DNA of 64,000 nt, from the NCBI GenBank assembly GCA_029783825.1, contig JAREIK010001716.1, positions 550,102-614,101 of the forward strand, given 5' to 3'. Positions 10,846 to 22,179 of this stretch are shown in pieces. The stretch comes from Sapria himalayana. Its lineage: Eukaryota; Streptophyta; Magnoliopsida; Malpighiales; Rafflesiaceae. Every line of letters begins with the position of its first letter. The stretch's first letter is position 1. A program made the translations under genes and the position numbers. Under the pieces are notes generated by a model. It ran no database searches. It was not told the DNA's origin and worked only from the letters and a program-made list of their open reading frames with translations.

Positions 10846-13375
10846 TGTTCTATATGTCAAATACTAAATAATAATAGCTATTTTGGTAATTATGAATGAT
10901 GATGTGCTTGTATGAAAAAGGAGTCTAAATAGAACTATTTCAAGAAATTGTAGTTTTGATGGATTATGATAAATAAAGATAAAATTAGTTGGTTTTTGTT
11001 TTAAATGTAATACTTTGTGGAATTAATGGTTATGAGGGGAGTAAAAAGTCATGTAAAGTCATAGTATTCCTCTTGTTATGACTTTGTTACAACTTCATGA
11101 GCTTATAGGATAGTTTTGGCATTTATTTTTGGCTAAAGCTTTAAACAAATAGTCATAGTGATCTTCGTACAACATAACTCTATTACCTCGTTGAAATGAT
11201 TATTTCAATATGCAATACATTTTTTTTGGTTATAAAATATTCTTGGATCCACAATCACACTAGCTTGGTAATATATTTAAGTTTTATTAATTGTATGCTG
11301 TAGCAGCCAAGTGCCCAACTAATAAAAGCCATGACATCCTTCTATGCCATAATTTTTTCATTACAGAGTCATGGATACATAGCAACAAATCATACCTTTT
11401 CTCCATTGTCTTGACTTTTAACTATAAAAAGTTCTAGAGATCATTTACTCAAGCCATGATCATTTTCAAAACTATACCTGTTTGCTCCAGATGCGAAATA
11501 CATGAGTTTTAGTCATTCTTAGTGTCATGACTTCTTGTTATATAGAGTAAAAGAATAATTCATAGCCATTCTTAATATTGTGACTTCATGTTCCAAAGAA
11601 GAAATACATAAGCTGTGATCATTCTTAGCACCATAACTTTGTGTTACATAGAGAAAAATCATGAGTAATGACCTTTCTTAGTGTCACAACTATGTGTTAC
11701 AGGGAGGACATGCATGAGATATGGCTATTCCTAGTGCCTCAATAATATGGTCATTCCCTAGTATCATGACTTTGTGTTACAAAAAAACAAGACTAAGATT
11801 TTGGTTATTTCCAAGTAGGATGATTTCCCACTTAAAAAACAAACCCAACCATTCAAGTATAAAAGGAGAACTTAGAAAAAAAATAGAAGAGAGAAAGGGC
11901 ACAAACAAAGAGGCAAAAAAGCTTGGATTTTGAAGTAAAAATTCACTTGATCCTAGGTGAGATCCATGAGAAAAGAGGTAACACAATGCATAAGCATAAA
12001 CCCTAAGGGGATAGCACTATTATCAACTCTCATATATATATATAGATCCAAGTGCATGAATGATACTTGTGGGTTTAGAATTTTGATTTCTAGAATCTCT
12101 TGAGGGCTTTCATTGGGAACCTAAAATTTCAAAAGATATATTTCAGATTATCTTATATGAATCTATCTTCAATGCTAAGCTTAATTGAGGTCTAATATTG
12201 ATATATTTTATTTCATGTGATGGATATATAATTGATAGAATTTATATTTGGTTTGTATTGTAGTTTGGTTATTGGTGGATGTGGTAGTTAATTATAATTA
12301 ACATTAGAGTTTTACTATTTGTAGCTTTGTATGTGTTATCATGATAGATGATGAGAGGTATGCCAAAAAATACACTAATGCATAAATATAGGAGGAGGTA
12401 ATAGCCCTTATGATTTTGATGAGTAAGACAAACTTATATGTCAAAACCCAATATTGAGATAAGTATAATCATGTAAATATGATGTTATGTAGCTAAAAGT
12501 ATGAATGCTCTTATAAGTCAATCCATTATGCATATCTTAGATAAACTGACTCTCAATTAATGTTGAAATTTTATAGAATATTTTCATAGTATTTCAACTT
12601 TAGTATGTGAGTTGCATGTTCTCATAGTGGAGGGTGACAAGTTAGCCATCAGATATACATGAGTAGATGTGACTCATAAGGTGGTGATAGTCCTGTGAAT
12701 TATTCTTTATTATGTGATTTTTACCAGTAAGATTTGAGAGAAGACATATGTTAATTGTCATGAGTATGAATTTTACAAAGCCAAAAGTGTAAATACTTTT
12801 AATACCACATTATTTTCTATATTAATGACATATGAGATCAAATAATAAGACTATATATGAAGCAACCATCAAATATAATTGATGAGTTTTTAAAAATGTG
12901 TCAACTTGTGAATGACCCTTGAGTAGGAATGATTTGTTTTTTGGTAGTAAATTACGTAGGGACCACTATGAGTAGACAATTATTAGGGAGTTCCCAATAG
13001 GTAATTACCATCTTATATGATAGTTTGGCACTATGATATTTTCACAATAAACCAACATTCATTCTATAAATAAGCATAATGATAATCAAGTAATTTAGAT
13101 AAGCCATTATGTGTAATGAAATAGACAAACCATAGAATCTAAGAGTCTTACTAAAAAACATATTTTATCATTCTAACTAGAGTAATTGTTGATTCATTGT
13201 TGGCCGATTGAATTATCTATACGATCCATATAGGATCAATATCTAAAAAAAATCCACTTTACTACTTGTATAACTCATAATTATGAAATTATATTAGATG
13301 AGATATCCATGCCCAAAAAGCTTTTGGAATATTTCTTAATCCTAAAAATTGGGCATTATAACAAAGTAATAATAG
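10846..13375 (+). repeat. Tat-type LTR copy 1 (solo-like)
   Basis: It starts TGTTCTATATGTCAAATAC and ends near GCATTATAACAAAGTAATAATA. Both ends and the interior align with the 5' LTRs at 25914 and 36173, for example CAAATACTAAATAATA with ATGATGTGCTTGTATGAAAA at the start. Its length, about 2530 bp, equals that of the LTR at 25914-28459. No PBS or internal region follows; an inverted fragment of the same LTR follows instead. It contains the degenerate 52-bp CATGACTTTGTGTTA-type array at about 11330-11780. Confidence 0.7.
11330..11785 (+). repeat. Degenerate ~52-bp tandem array inside Tat-type LTR
   Basis: Copies of a unit around (G)TCATGACTTTGTGTTAcagag...AATAcATaagt recur at about 11525, 11578, 11631, 11683 and 11764. 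Many carry the palindrome GTCATGAC or a one-base variant. The same array is found in the other LTRs of this family. Confidence 0.6.
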
Positions 13376-14070
13376 TAGTGATACAAACTCGAGGTCATGA
13401 CTTTATTATCTCTTCAGATCTTCTAAAGAGCATTGATGTCACAATAATAATGGATGTCATGACTAAAGTGATTCTTCTCTAGAACTCTTTATAATACAAA
13501 GTCATAATGCTTGAATTGATGATGACTTTGGTCTTGGCTTTCAGAGTAAAGTGCTAGGATATTGGGATTTCCATGACTAATAATTATTCTCTATAACACA
13601 AAGTTGTGACACTAAATAAGGCTAATTTTTTGGTATTTTCTCTCTAGAGAATAAAGTCATGATATTAGAATCAATCATTGATAATAGTAAATGCTTTCTG
13701 GAATGAAAATTCATGGCACAAAATAATATCGTGACTCAATATTTGGCATTTTGGTAATATATCTAATAAATCATTACTCTAAAATCATAGTGACTATTTA
13801 TAATAAAGAGATACTTTACTACTATGATGAAAAATTAATATCATAATCATTAAGTATTTTAGAGATAGTGTAGTTGTGAATCCATGTAAATGTCATGCCA
13901 TTATTATTATGTTGCATAGTGAAATACTTGTGACATCTTGGTGATAGAGTTGTGACATACAAAGAATGTCATGACTATTTTTTATAGAATTATGACCTAA
14001 AAGATGCTTCAAAACTACTCAAGAATAAGTATGGAAGATGTACCCAAGTCGTGAAAAGAAAATTATTATG
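13376..14070 (-). repeat. Inverted partial copy of the Tat-type LTR
   Basis: Read on the minus strand, this block aligns with the front half of the LTR. For example, AAATAGTCATGACATTCTTTG and the following CACAACTCTATCACC match the 11135-11190 stretch. It also carries the GACTTTGTGTTATAGAG repeat motif. It meets the end of LTR copy 1 tail to tail, making an inverted pair. Confidence 0.55.
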
Positions 14071-14269
14071 ATTCTCAATCACTTCTCTCCCGTCCAAGTC
14101 TTTGCTCCATTTAGTCTGCTAATATCATTCAAAAATCACTATGATTTCATTATATTTTATCAACTTTCAAAATAATAATTTAGTAAAATATCTACAATAA
14201 ATGTTGTAATAAGTACAAAAACAATATATTATATTTGTTAAATAATCAAAAAAAGTTATTACATATAGT

Positions 14270-15215
14270 GCTGAATAATTAGCTACCTAGTTAGAATTTG
14301 AAATTGTTAAATTTCCAATTTAGATGACTTATTGAAAACAAACACATTGATATGGTATATGTGAGTTAATGTAAAATCCTTTTCATAGAGTACTAGTATG
14401 GTATCAATTGGTTATGCATATATTTACCTAATTTCTTTATTGAAAAAGAAATATAAGGTTTCATGAAATCAAAATATTGTAGTCTACCAACAATGTCTCT
14501 ATAGAGATGAGGATCTAAAAATTTTGTAGTCTCAGCTATAAAAAATTGACAACCAGCTGACATAGAACTAGCTTATGGTTTATATTCAGCCATATGAGTA
14601 TGTTTTAGAAGATTTGTCATGTAATTAAGTTGGATTACATGTACTTCACTTCATCATGACTTCAAGCCCTAGAAATAACTAAGATCATCAAATTCTATAA
14701 TTGCAAAGTCAAAGTTAAGGATCAAATTGCATGTTTTATGACATGGCTAGTTTTTTGGCAATAATAATACCACCAACACGAAAAGAAGTAAAACCATGGT
14801 ATGATGCTTGTATGAAATAAAGAAAGAAGTGCTAACCTTTCTATATTGAAATCCTTCTTCTAGTATAATTTCCAAATAAATGATACAATCATGCATGTGG
14901 TGCTAGTTTTAGGCCATATAATAACTTTTGAAATCTAAAAACACGGCGAAGACATTGATGATGAACACATGCTTGAGATTGTGCCATGTATACTTCTATT
15001 TTTCCATGCAAAAAAAAAACTATTTTGGACATCAATTTGTTTAATCTTCTATTTAAAATAGATATCCATCATCCATGGAGAAGACAATTTGTATTGTAGT
15101 ACGATTGATAACAAGGCTATAAGTTTCATTAACATCAAGACCTTCTTCCCACCGAAAAGCTTTGGGTACCAACCTTTCCATATGGCACTCTATGGTTCCA
15201 TCAACATTGTTTTTT
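14270..15215 (-). pseudogene. Ty1/Copia reverse transcriptase/RNase H relic
   Basis: Minus-strand peptides in order: RLVPKAFRWEEGLDVNETYS (consensus 'RLVAKGY.Q..G.DY.ETYSPV') near 15110-15170, IQIVFSMD, a degenerate KSLYGLK-like block, LFLGLEVMMK, then KIF..SSL.RHCW.LQYF..KPYISFSI, matching 'LYR.LVG.LQYLT.TRPDISFAV' (about 14400-14520). This is the order of Copia RT and its connection to RNase H. Catalytic YVDD is not readable. LTRs of this copy were not found. Confidence 0.7.
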
Positions 15216-15695
15216 TAATTCTATAGATCAAGCATCAACCAAACATGCTAGTGTTTAATGGTGGGGTTGTCAAATTTTAAAAAATATTCTACCATATATA
15301 TTAGTAAAATTACAACTAATTTGTAGACATTAAACCATGAAACATGCTTTATGTGAAACAAAGATGAAGCTAGATTTGAGAAGAAAATTACTTTTAGTTT
15401 GAAAACTAATCTAAATCTAAATCAAACACAATCTATTAGAGATCCATATTTATTGTAGTCATGTCAACTCCACCACAAGGAACACCATTATAATCATGTT
15501 ATGAATGCCATGGAATTAATTTGACTATTTCATATTTATACTCTCATTTCAAGCACTCAGAATTTGAGTACTTAATATTTGAGCACTTCAATGTCAATTT
15601 AGTAAATATGTATATTTATTTTGGAGTCATACTCCGTTAAATAAATATACATATTTATTTTGGAGTCCCACTCTATCTTTTAACTAACCTAATCA
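15216..15695. other. AT-rich stretch with an 18-bp inverted repeat
   Basis: This probably continues the Copia relic, but no motif is readable. At 15604-15621 and 15639-15656 lies a perfect 18-bp inverted repeat (AAATATGTATATTTATTT and its complement). The following TATTTATTTTGGAGTC is directly repeated. Confidence 0.5.
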
Positions 15696-16308
15696 TAGAG
15701 GTGTCAATTAGGCTAGGCGGTCGAGGCATGACTTGTGGCACAATATGATTCAACAATGCTTGGCCCAGCATGACTCAGCCGTGTCTGGCCCATGGCATGT
15801 TCCAAAACTGTGCATAGTCCTAAATTGTGTTTTCCCTTGGTATGGCTCATGCCATGTTGGGCTAGTGTGAGTCATGCCTCATTCTGGGCCAAGCACGATG
15901 CATGTGCCTTGCTTGGTGGTAGGGTCCACAAGCCCGGTGATCTAGGACCAGACATGAGCATGTCTCTAGTCATGATTCTAGCCTCATCAGGTGACTGCTT
16001 GATATGGTAGTTTTTTTTTAAAAAAATGGCCACATAAGTTAGATTTTGCTTACTTGGTTAGTCACAATTTGGCATCCTACCATACCCTACCCATTGTGTT
16101 TTTATGCAATGGGCTTTCATAAGGACAATGACATACCATGCTTATTGCTATTCCTAATGCATATTTATATATAAAAAATATCTTTTAACACTATTGTAGT
16201 ACCCATTGGATTATATCCAATGGCTACAAGCTAGAATCTGAAAACTATCATGATTCTTGCCACTTATAACTACAAAAAAAATTATTTTTTTTAATATTTT
16301 TAAATTCT

Positions 16309-16347
16309 CTATAAATAGAAAAGAAGAAATTTAGAATTCTAATACAC

Positions 16348-16380
<33 letters not shown>
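16309..16380 (+). promoter_or_regulatory. Putative promoter TATA box and (TC)n leader of hAT copy A
   Basis: CTATAAATAG at 16309-16318 is followed about 30 bp on by CACCTCTCTGTCTCTC and a (TC)n run to 16380. hAT copy B has the same layout: CTATAAATAA at 61581-61590, then a CACCTCTC-rich tract. Conservation in both copies supports a transposase promoter and leader rather than a chance TATA. Confidence 0.5.
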
Positions 16381-16381
<1 letters not shown>

Positions 16382-17049
16382 TTTGTGCCCTCCTCTCTAG
16401 CTCTACCTCTCATCAAGTCTTCATTTAAATTTAAATATTACATATATTGTTTTTTATGTAATTATTTATTTAATTATTTACTTTAAAAATTATGGCTTAT
16501 GATTTATGCTTGCACATATGAGATATATGATGATGTGAGTATGTCTGTGCAACTTGCCTTGAGGTTATATTTTAAAAGTGAAACAATTTTTAGAACTAAA
16601 AAGCCTTTGATAATATTTTTTTTGACATTTAATTTTTTGTGAGTTTTATTTTTTAGTTTCATTATTAATTTAATACATACAAATAAATAAAAAATATCAT
16701 ATAATAAATTTTAGCGCGGGTTTCCGTTGGGTGAACCCTTATCGATCTTCTTCTTGTTTGGTAAGCGGCTTCTTGCCTGGCGCATTACCCTACTTTTAAG
16801 GTGAGTTTAATGATAATAAATATGATATTGACTAAAAATTTTAGATGTAGATAAATCTAATAGCCTTACTGAAAGATCCGAGGCTGAAATTATGTTTTCT
16901 CCAATAACCTTGAGCCAAACCTCACCTAAAAATAAAAAACTAGGTAAACATTAGTATTATGGATGCACTTCAAAATAATAAAAAATAAAAATTTTAGGGG
17001 TGTTGATGAAGAATCAGCACAATGTATATATTATCAAAAAATATATGCA

Positions 17050-18860
17050 TATAGAAGCATGTATGAGATTGAGCACCTTAAAAGATATATCGATCAGTGC
17101 ATCAAAAATTTGGTGCATTATATTTGAGGCAAACCCAACTTAGTGGTTGGGTCTTTCAAGCTTGATCTAGTTTAGCTATGTTGACACCATTTAATATGTC
17201 ATTATAATTTTGGGAGGGAATACATGGTAAAACTGATTACAATCATATCTTCTAATTAGATTTTTGGATGATCCTAGTGTAGTCGGTATTATAAAGACCT
17301 ACTTCTATCCTACTTATAATAGGATTCCTTAGCCAACAAGTAAAAATGACAAAATAAATATTATAGGTTGAAAAATAATTAATAATTCATGAATTTAAGA
17401 AATTTAGTAGAGTGATATATGTAATATCTAATATATGGATTAGTCATGATGATGCTTCATTTGTATGAATCATTGCCCACTATGTAAACTCTAAATGGAA
17501 ATTTAATAAAAAAAAAGTTAGGATTTTCTAAGATTCTTCATTCTCATGATGGCCCTGCCATATATGAGTGTATGATACAAATTATTAGGAAATATTAAAT
17601 TTAGAATAAAATATATAGTATCACTTTTGATAATGCTTCTAATAATAGAATATCTATTAGTAAATTTGCAAGGACTATTAGAGAAGAGCCATTAGGTAAG
17701 ATATTTAATGTTTGATGCATATGTCATGTAATTAATCTCATAGTATAGATGAGAATGAAAATTGTTTCTCTTGCTTTGGAAAAAATAAGAAATTCACTAA
17801 TATACCTTAGGATGACTAGTAGATAATAAGAGTTTAGCAACCTATGTTTGTTTGTGGGGATAAAAAAGAAAAAATTCTAATCATATGTCAAACACCTTTG
17901 GAATAACACCTACCTTATATTAGAGTCATGTGTTGAATATCAATATGTATCTGACTATGTCAATAGTAAGAGTAATAAACATATTATTGATGATTCACAT
18001 TATGATATAAAAATTTCTTTTATAAAATTTCTAAAAATTTTTTATGACTTGATTAATATGTATTCATCTGTATATATTCCCACTACTTGCCTAGCACTTA
18101 GGTGCGTAGGCAATATTAGTAGCATGTTTATTAAGTATAGAGATCACCCCACATATAGTGTCATGACATTTGAGATAGAAACTAAGTATTTAAAATATTG
18201 GTATTCTATTCAAACTCTTTATTATTTGGCTTTGGCTACTTGTATGGATCATAGGGTGAAGGTAGAAGGAGTAAAAAATATTTTGATATACATATCGATA
18301 TGCTTGAACCATGTACACAAAATCTAAAAGGTTTATTCATAAAATATCAACTTATCTAAATATTATGACACTGGGTATGATAGTTGTAGTCAGGCTTCGA
18401 GTACAAAAATGAACACTATATTCATAGATGATGATTTCTCCATTCAATTAATTAAGGAAAAATGATAGGGTGATCCATCAAATAGGAGCAAGCTATCTCA
18501 GTATATAAATACTGATTACTTCTTCATTCTATTACATGATGATAAAAAAAATTTGAATGTTTTTCTATGATAGAAATTATACGAATCCACCTATCTTATG
18601 CTATTAAGATAGCAGATGATCTATTGACCTCTCTAGTATCTACCATAACATCAAAATCAACTTTTTTTGTAGTAGCTAATATTATTTCATATAGGAGATC
18701 TTGATTATAACAAGATATCATAATGATAGTTAAATGCATGAATGAATGAGAAGATTCAAGACTGAGCATTCATGATAATGTGCAAGAGAGGATGGTAGAT
18801 TATTCATGGGATATGAAGATTGAGAATATTGAAAGCACCAGTGGCATCTTAAGATGCATT
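17050..18860 (+). pseudogene. hAT transposase relic (copy A)
   Basis: Plus-strand peptides in order: TAHYV-like AHYVNSKWKFNKK and SHDGPAIYECMIQ (about 17470-17575), SITFDNASNN (17610-17645), HVINLIV (about 17720), SSVYIPTTCLALRC and KYRDHPTYSVMTFEIETKYL (18060-18195), KYWYSIQTLYYLALAT, MDHRVKVEGVKNIL, then the C-terminal dimerisation block ADDLLTSLVSTITSKSTFFV and ANIISYRRS (18610-18705). These follow the plant RICESLEEPER/Ac order: DDE-bearing core with 'DN.S.N', then the 'LLTIPVSTVASE.AFS..GRV' dimer domain. Stops and frameshifts occur throughout. Confidence 0.8.
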
Positions 18861-19456
18861 CATTAAATTGATGATCTACATCTCCATCCATACTACCATA
18901 TCATAGATACTAATTGATCATTGATAATTTTTGATTTATTTCATAATGTAATAGTGATACTAAGCTAGTCAACTAGTGCTTGTTTTTTAATATTATTTTA
19001 TTTCATTTTGTTTATTGCACTATTGATGTATTAGATATTGAATTGTACTTTTTTATCATTTTCATTTTTGATGGTTATTTTCTTCAGTATGATTTAAGTA
19101 TTATTTATATTATTTTTTTATTCAATTAATACTTTATTAAAATTAAATAGATTTTTTAATCTTTTATTTGAACCGAACCAAACAAAATGTCAATTCACTA
19201 TCATATCATTAGAATTTAAAATTTAATTTTATATTCAAATAATCAAATTTAAAAGTAAAGCCCAAGGGCCAAGCCCCTCAAAAGGCCAAAAAATGAATAG
19301 ATTCATGTTGACATGAACTAGCCCAAGCCACTCCACACCTGACATGGCTCAGCATGGCCCAAAACTTTGGATGCCAACTATGCCATGCAAGCATGACACA
19401 AAAATCCTCTCATGTCATGTCAGACATGACACGACCTATTTGAAACATATACCCAA

Positions 19457-20307
19457 CCATAATAACTAGATTAACTTGGTTCTTATATTTTAACCAATTA
19501 ATTTGATAACGATCCCTACATATCCACACACACCAATTTTATTTTTTATGATATATGACTATGAGCCAATATGTTATTACATTATTTTTAGTAATATTAA
19601 AACATTTTCAATATTAAAAGTAATGAGTAATATCTAGCAATTTATCATTGTCACCCAAGTTATAAGAATATCATAGTTCGACATCACCATGTATGTGATA
19701 ATATTACTACATAGTTTAAACCACTTTGTCCTCAATACCTAGAGTGGACACAAGTCTTGGATATTATTACACTTGTATAGTTAAATCTTTAATTGCTTAA
19801 TATATGAGTAGATTTTCAAATTAAATAAGTTTGATATCTAATATTGATTCATTTGAGAATGACCATGCATCTTCAGTATGACTCTATCTAATGGGCCTAG
19901 ATATTTCTCTTATTATGTAAGAAAATTAAATTTTATCTTTATCACTCATATTCCTCTCCAAGAAATGTAGCATACTTAATCACAACCTACATAATTCATC
20001 ATATTGCCGATTATAGTTAACTGTGTTAAATTAAATAACTTGACATACATGAGACCATGAAAATCCTATATCCAAGGATCTCTTATATCACCGTCACTAT
20101 GAGAATTGCATGTGATATTCACATAAAATTGTTGTTGCATTATAATGGTAGGCTAGTCAAGTGCATGTTCTCAAAGAGGACTCGTGCGTTGACTTAATAT
20201 GACATATCCATATTATCTTGTCTTCAATCCAAACATATTTGCTTCGAATGTATTATTTTCATCCATATCTATTAATTACTCAATTAGGAATAATTTAAGA
20301 ATAATAT
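19457..20307. other. AT-rich spacer, nothing recognised
   Basis: No domain peptide or terminus was recognised. Confidence 0.4.
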
Positions 20308-20700
20308 GAAAACTTAATTACTATCATAGGAATTTTGTTATGGTTATTCATATTACATAAAAATGAAAATAATCATAATAGTGGAATCATCTTAAACAAA
20401 GATGAAGAAAATATACTTTATAATCATCTTATGATTTTTTTTTATGGGAATACAATAATAGGAGCCACTAGTAACCATGTGCCATCACATATAAGAGAAT
20501 CAAACTCAATAGTTATAGTTGCATGCCAATGTAGTGATTTATTGCATTATCATAATATATCAGTTTTGTGTTATGCATGTTAGTGTTATGTTGTGTAGTT
20601 ATTGGATGTGAAGGTTTTTGATGTGCAACTAATAGTAAATTTGAAGAGAGAGATGAAATGTGTAGTGATGTAGACTCAATAGGCCTAATAGGAGTACCTT
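20308..20700 (+). repeat. Dispersed repeat, first copy (pair with 49256-49620)
   Basis: It aligns with 49256-49620 over nearly its whole length. Shared blocks include TTACTAT..TAG..ATTTTGTTATGG, ATACTTTATAATCATCTTATGATTT, AGCC.CTAGTAAC.ATGT.CCAT and GATGTGCRRCTA.TAGTAA. A 82-codon open frame (20335-20583) lies in it. The matching frame in the other copy is broken, so coding is not supported. The family is not recognised. Confidence 0.6.
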
Positions 20701-22179
20701 TTTCATTAGCAAATATGCAATTTCGAGTTTTCTTATTTTAGATCTTAATATATAATAATTTTAAATTTTGTTGGACTTTTTGATTTTTATTAATATTTTA
20801 TTAACATTGGCATTTTTTATATGTTTTTATTTTGTGAAATGAAATGCTTCAATTGTAATACAAGTGCCCATATATATTAAGATCTCTTACCATTTCAAAT
20901 TTTATTTATTTTTTATATATATTAAGAAATCTCTCACCATTTCAAGTGCCCATATATTAAGTGAAATGAAATGCTTCATTTTAAATATATATTAATATTT
21001 TTTATAGTTTTTTTTATAAAGAAATCTTTTACCATGAACAGAATAAATTGTTTGTTTTGGTTATTGCCTTATATTTTTCTTAAAAAAGTTTATTTCAAAT
21101 TTTTATTTTGGTGTCCCTCTTTTAATTTCCAATGTTAAATGTGATTTTCTATAAATTGTTCATGCTTACACAACTTTTTTTTTCATTGTTAGACTAGCAT
21201 TAGTTAAATGTTGATGTAACAATTTGATTGTTTTACACTTTAATAATTGTAACTGAAACAAGAAGAAAATCATGAAAACCAATGTTGTAAGGTTTCATTT
21301 GTTGAAGTCTCAATATTTTAATTGACAACTCCATGATGACTGATGGTAATTATAGTAGAGATTTTGAAAAATCTACTATGTTTCCAACCTTAGTTTTAAT
21401 TGTAATATATAAATAGTTTGATACTGGATTGAATTGCTTTAAGTTTTAGTGAACTAAATAATTCTACCATCTCTTGTCGTATTCTCTTTGTTCCTGTAAT
21501 TTTTTCGAGATATTAGAAAAACCAAATATTAGCATCTCATCACCTCTTCTTACTTTTTCCATTATCACAACTGTACATTCTATCATTTTTAATATTATAA
21601 ATTATTTTAAATTATTTTAATCAATTTAACTACTAGAACTTACCCAATTTTGTGAAGAATAGAAATATGATGGTCAAGATATATTTCTTTAGTGTGATAT
21701 ATTCAGCGTGAGCATCAATAGCATATGCAAAGTTGTCATATTCATGTATGAAGCTAACAAGAACATAAGAATGTTAATCTGGAACTAGACTCTTACCAAT
21801 CATAGAAAAGTAATTATCTTCTTTTTTGTCACATACAAGTTAAAGATAATTTCTAGCAAATTGACTATTGTTTTCCAGGTGGAAGATTAGTCAAAGTCAT
21901 ATTCAAATGTACTGCAAACTAGGTTCTATTTTTATTTATTTTTCTTGAAAAAGTAATTATTAATCAAAAGTCTTGCATATGTCAACTAAAATGGAGCTTT
22001 GCACATTATGCACTACATACAATATACATCTTAATTTTAATTTTCCTAATAATAAAATTAGTCAGCATTGATTTCCCATCATGCATCATTTTATACATTT
22101 CAATTCATATATGATACAATATAGTTGCTAGAGCAATCTTCCTTCAGTAGTTCTCGACTAAATTTCCAAAATAGTATGT
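20701..22179. other. AT-rich spacer, nothing recognised
   Basis: A short internal direct repeat is visible around 20850-20990 (AAGTGCCCATATATTAA and GAAATGAAATGCTTCA twice each). The tail of the minus-strand LINE may lie in the right part, but no poly(A) end could be fixed. Confidence 0.4.

Larger units (their letters stand above)
15696..19456 (+). mobile_element. hAT element, copy A (full-length-like, dead)
   Basis: The left end TAGAGGTGTCAATTAGG and the reverse complement of the right end (TTGGGTATATGTTTCAAATAGG) resemble the 'AGGGGTGTCAAT...' termini of plant hAT elements. Both subterminal zones (15705-15960 and 19260-19440) are rich in GGC/CATGGC/TGGCCC motifs, which is usual for this group. 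Between them lie a TATA box, a TC-rich leader and a transposase relic. A clean 8-bp target duplication was not found: CCTAATCA at the left and CCATAATA at the right differ. Confidence 0.65.
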
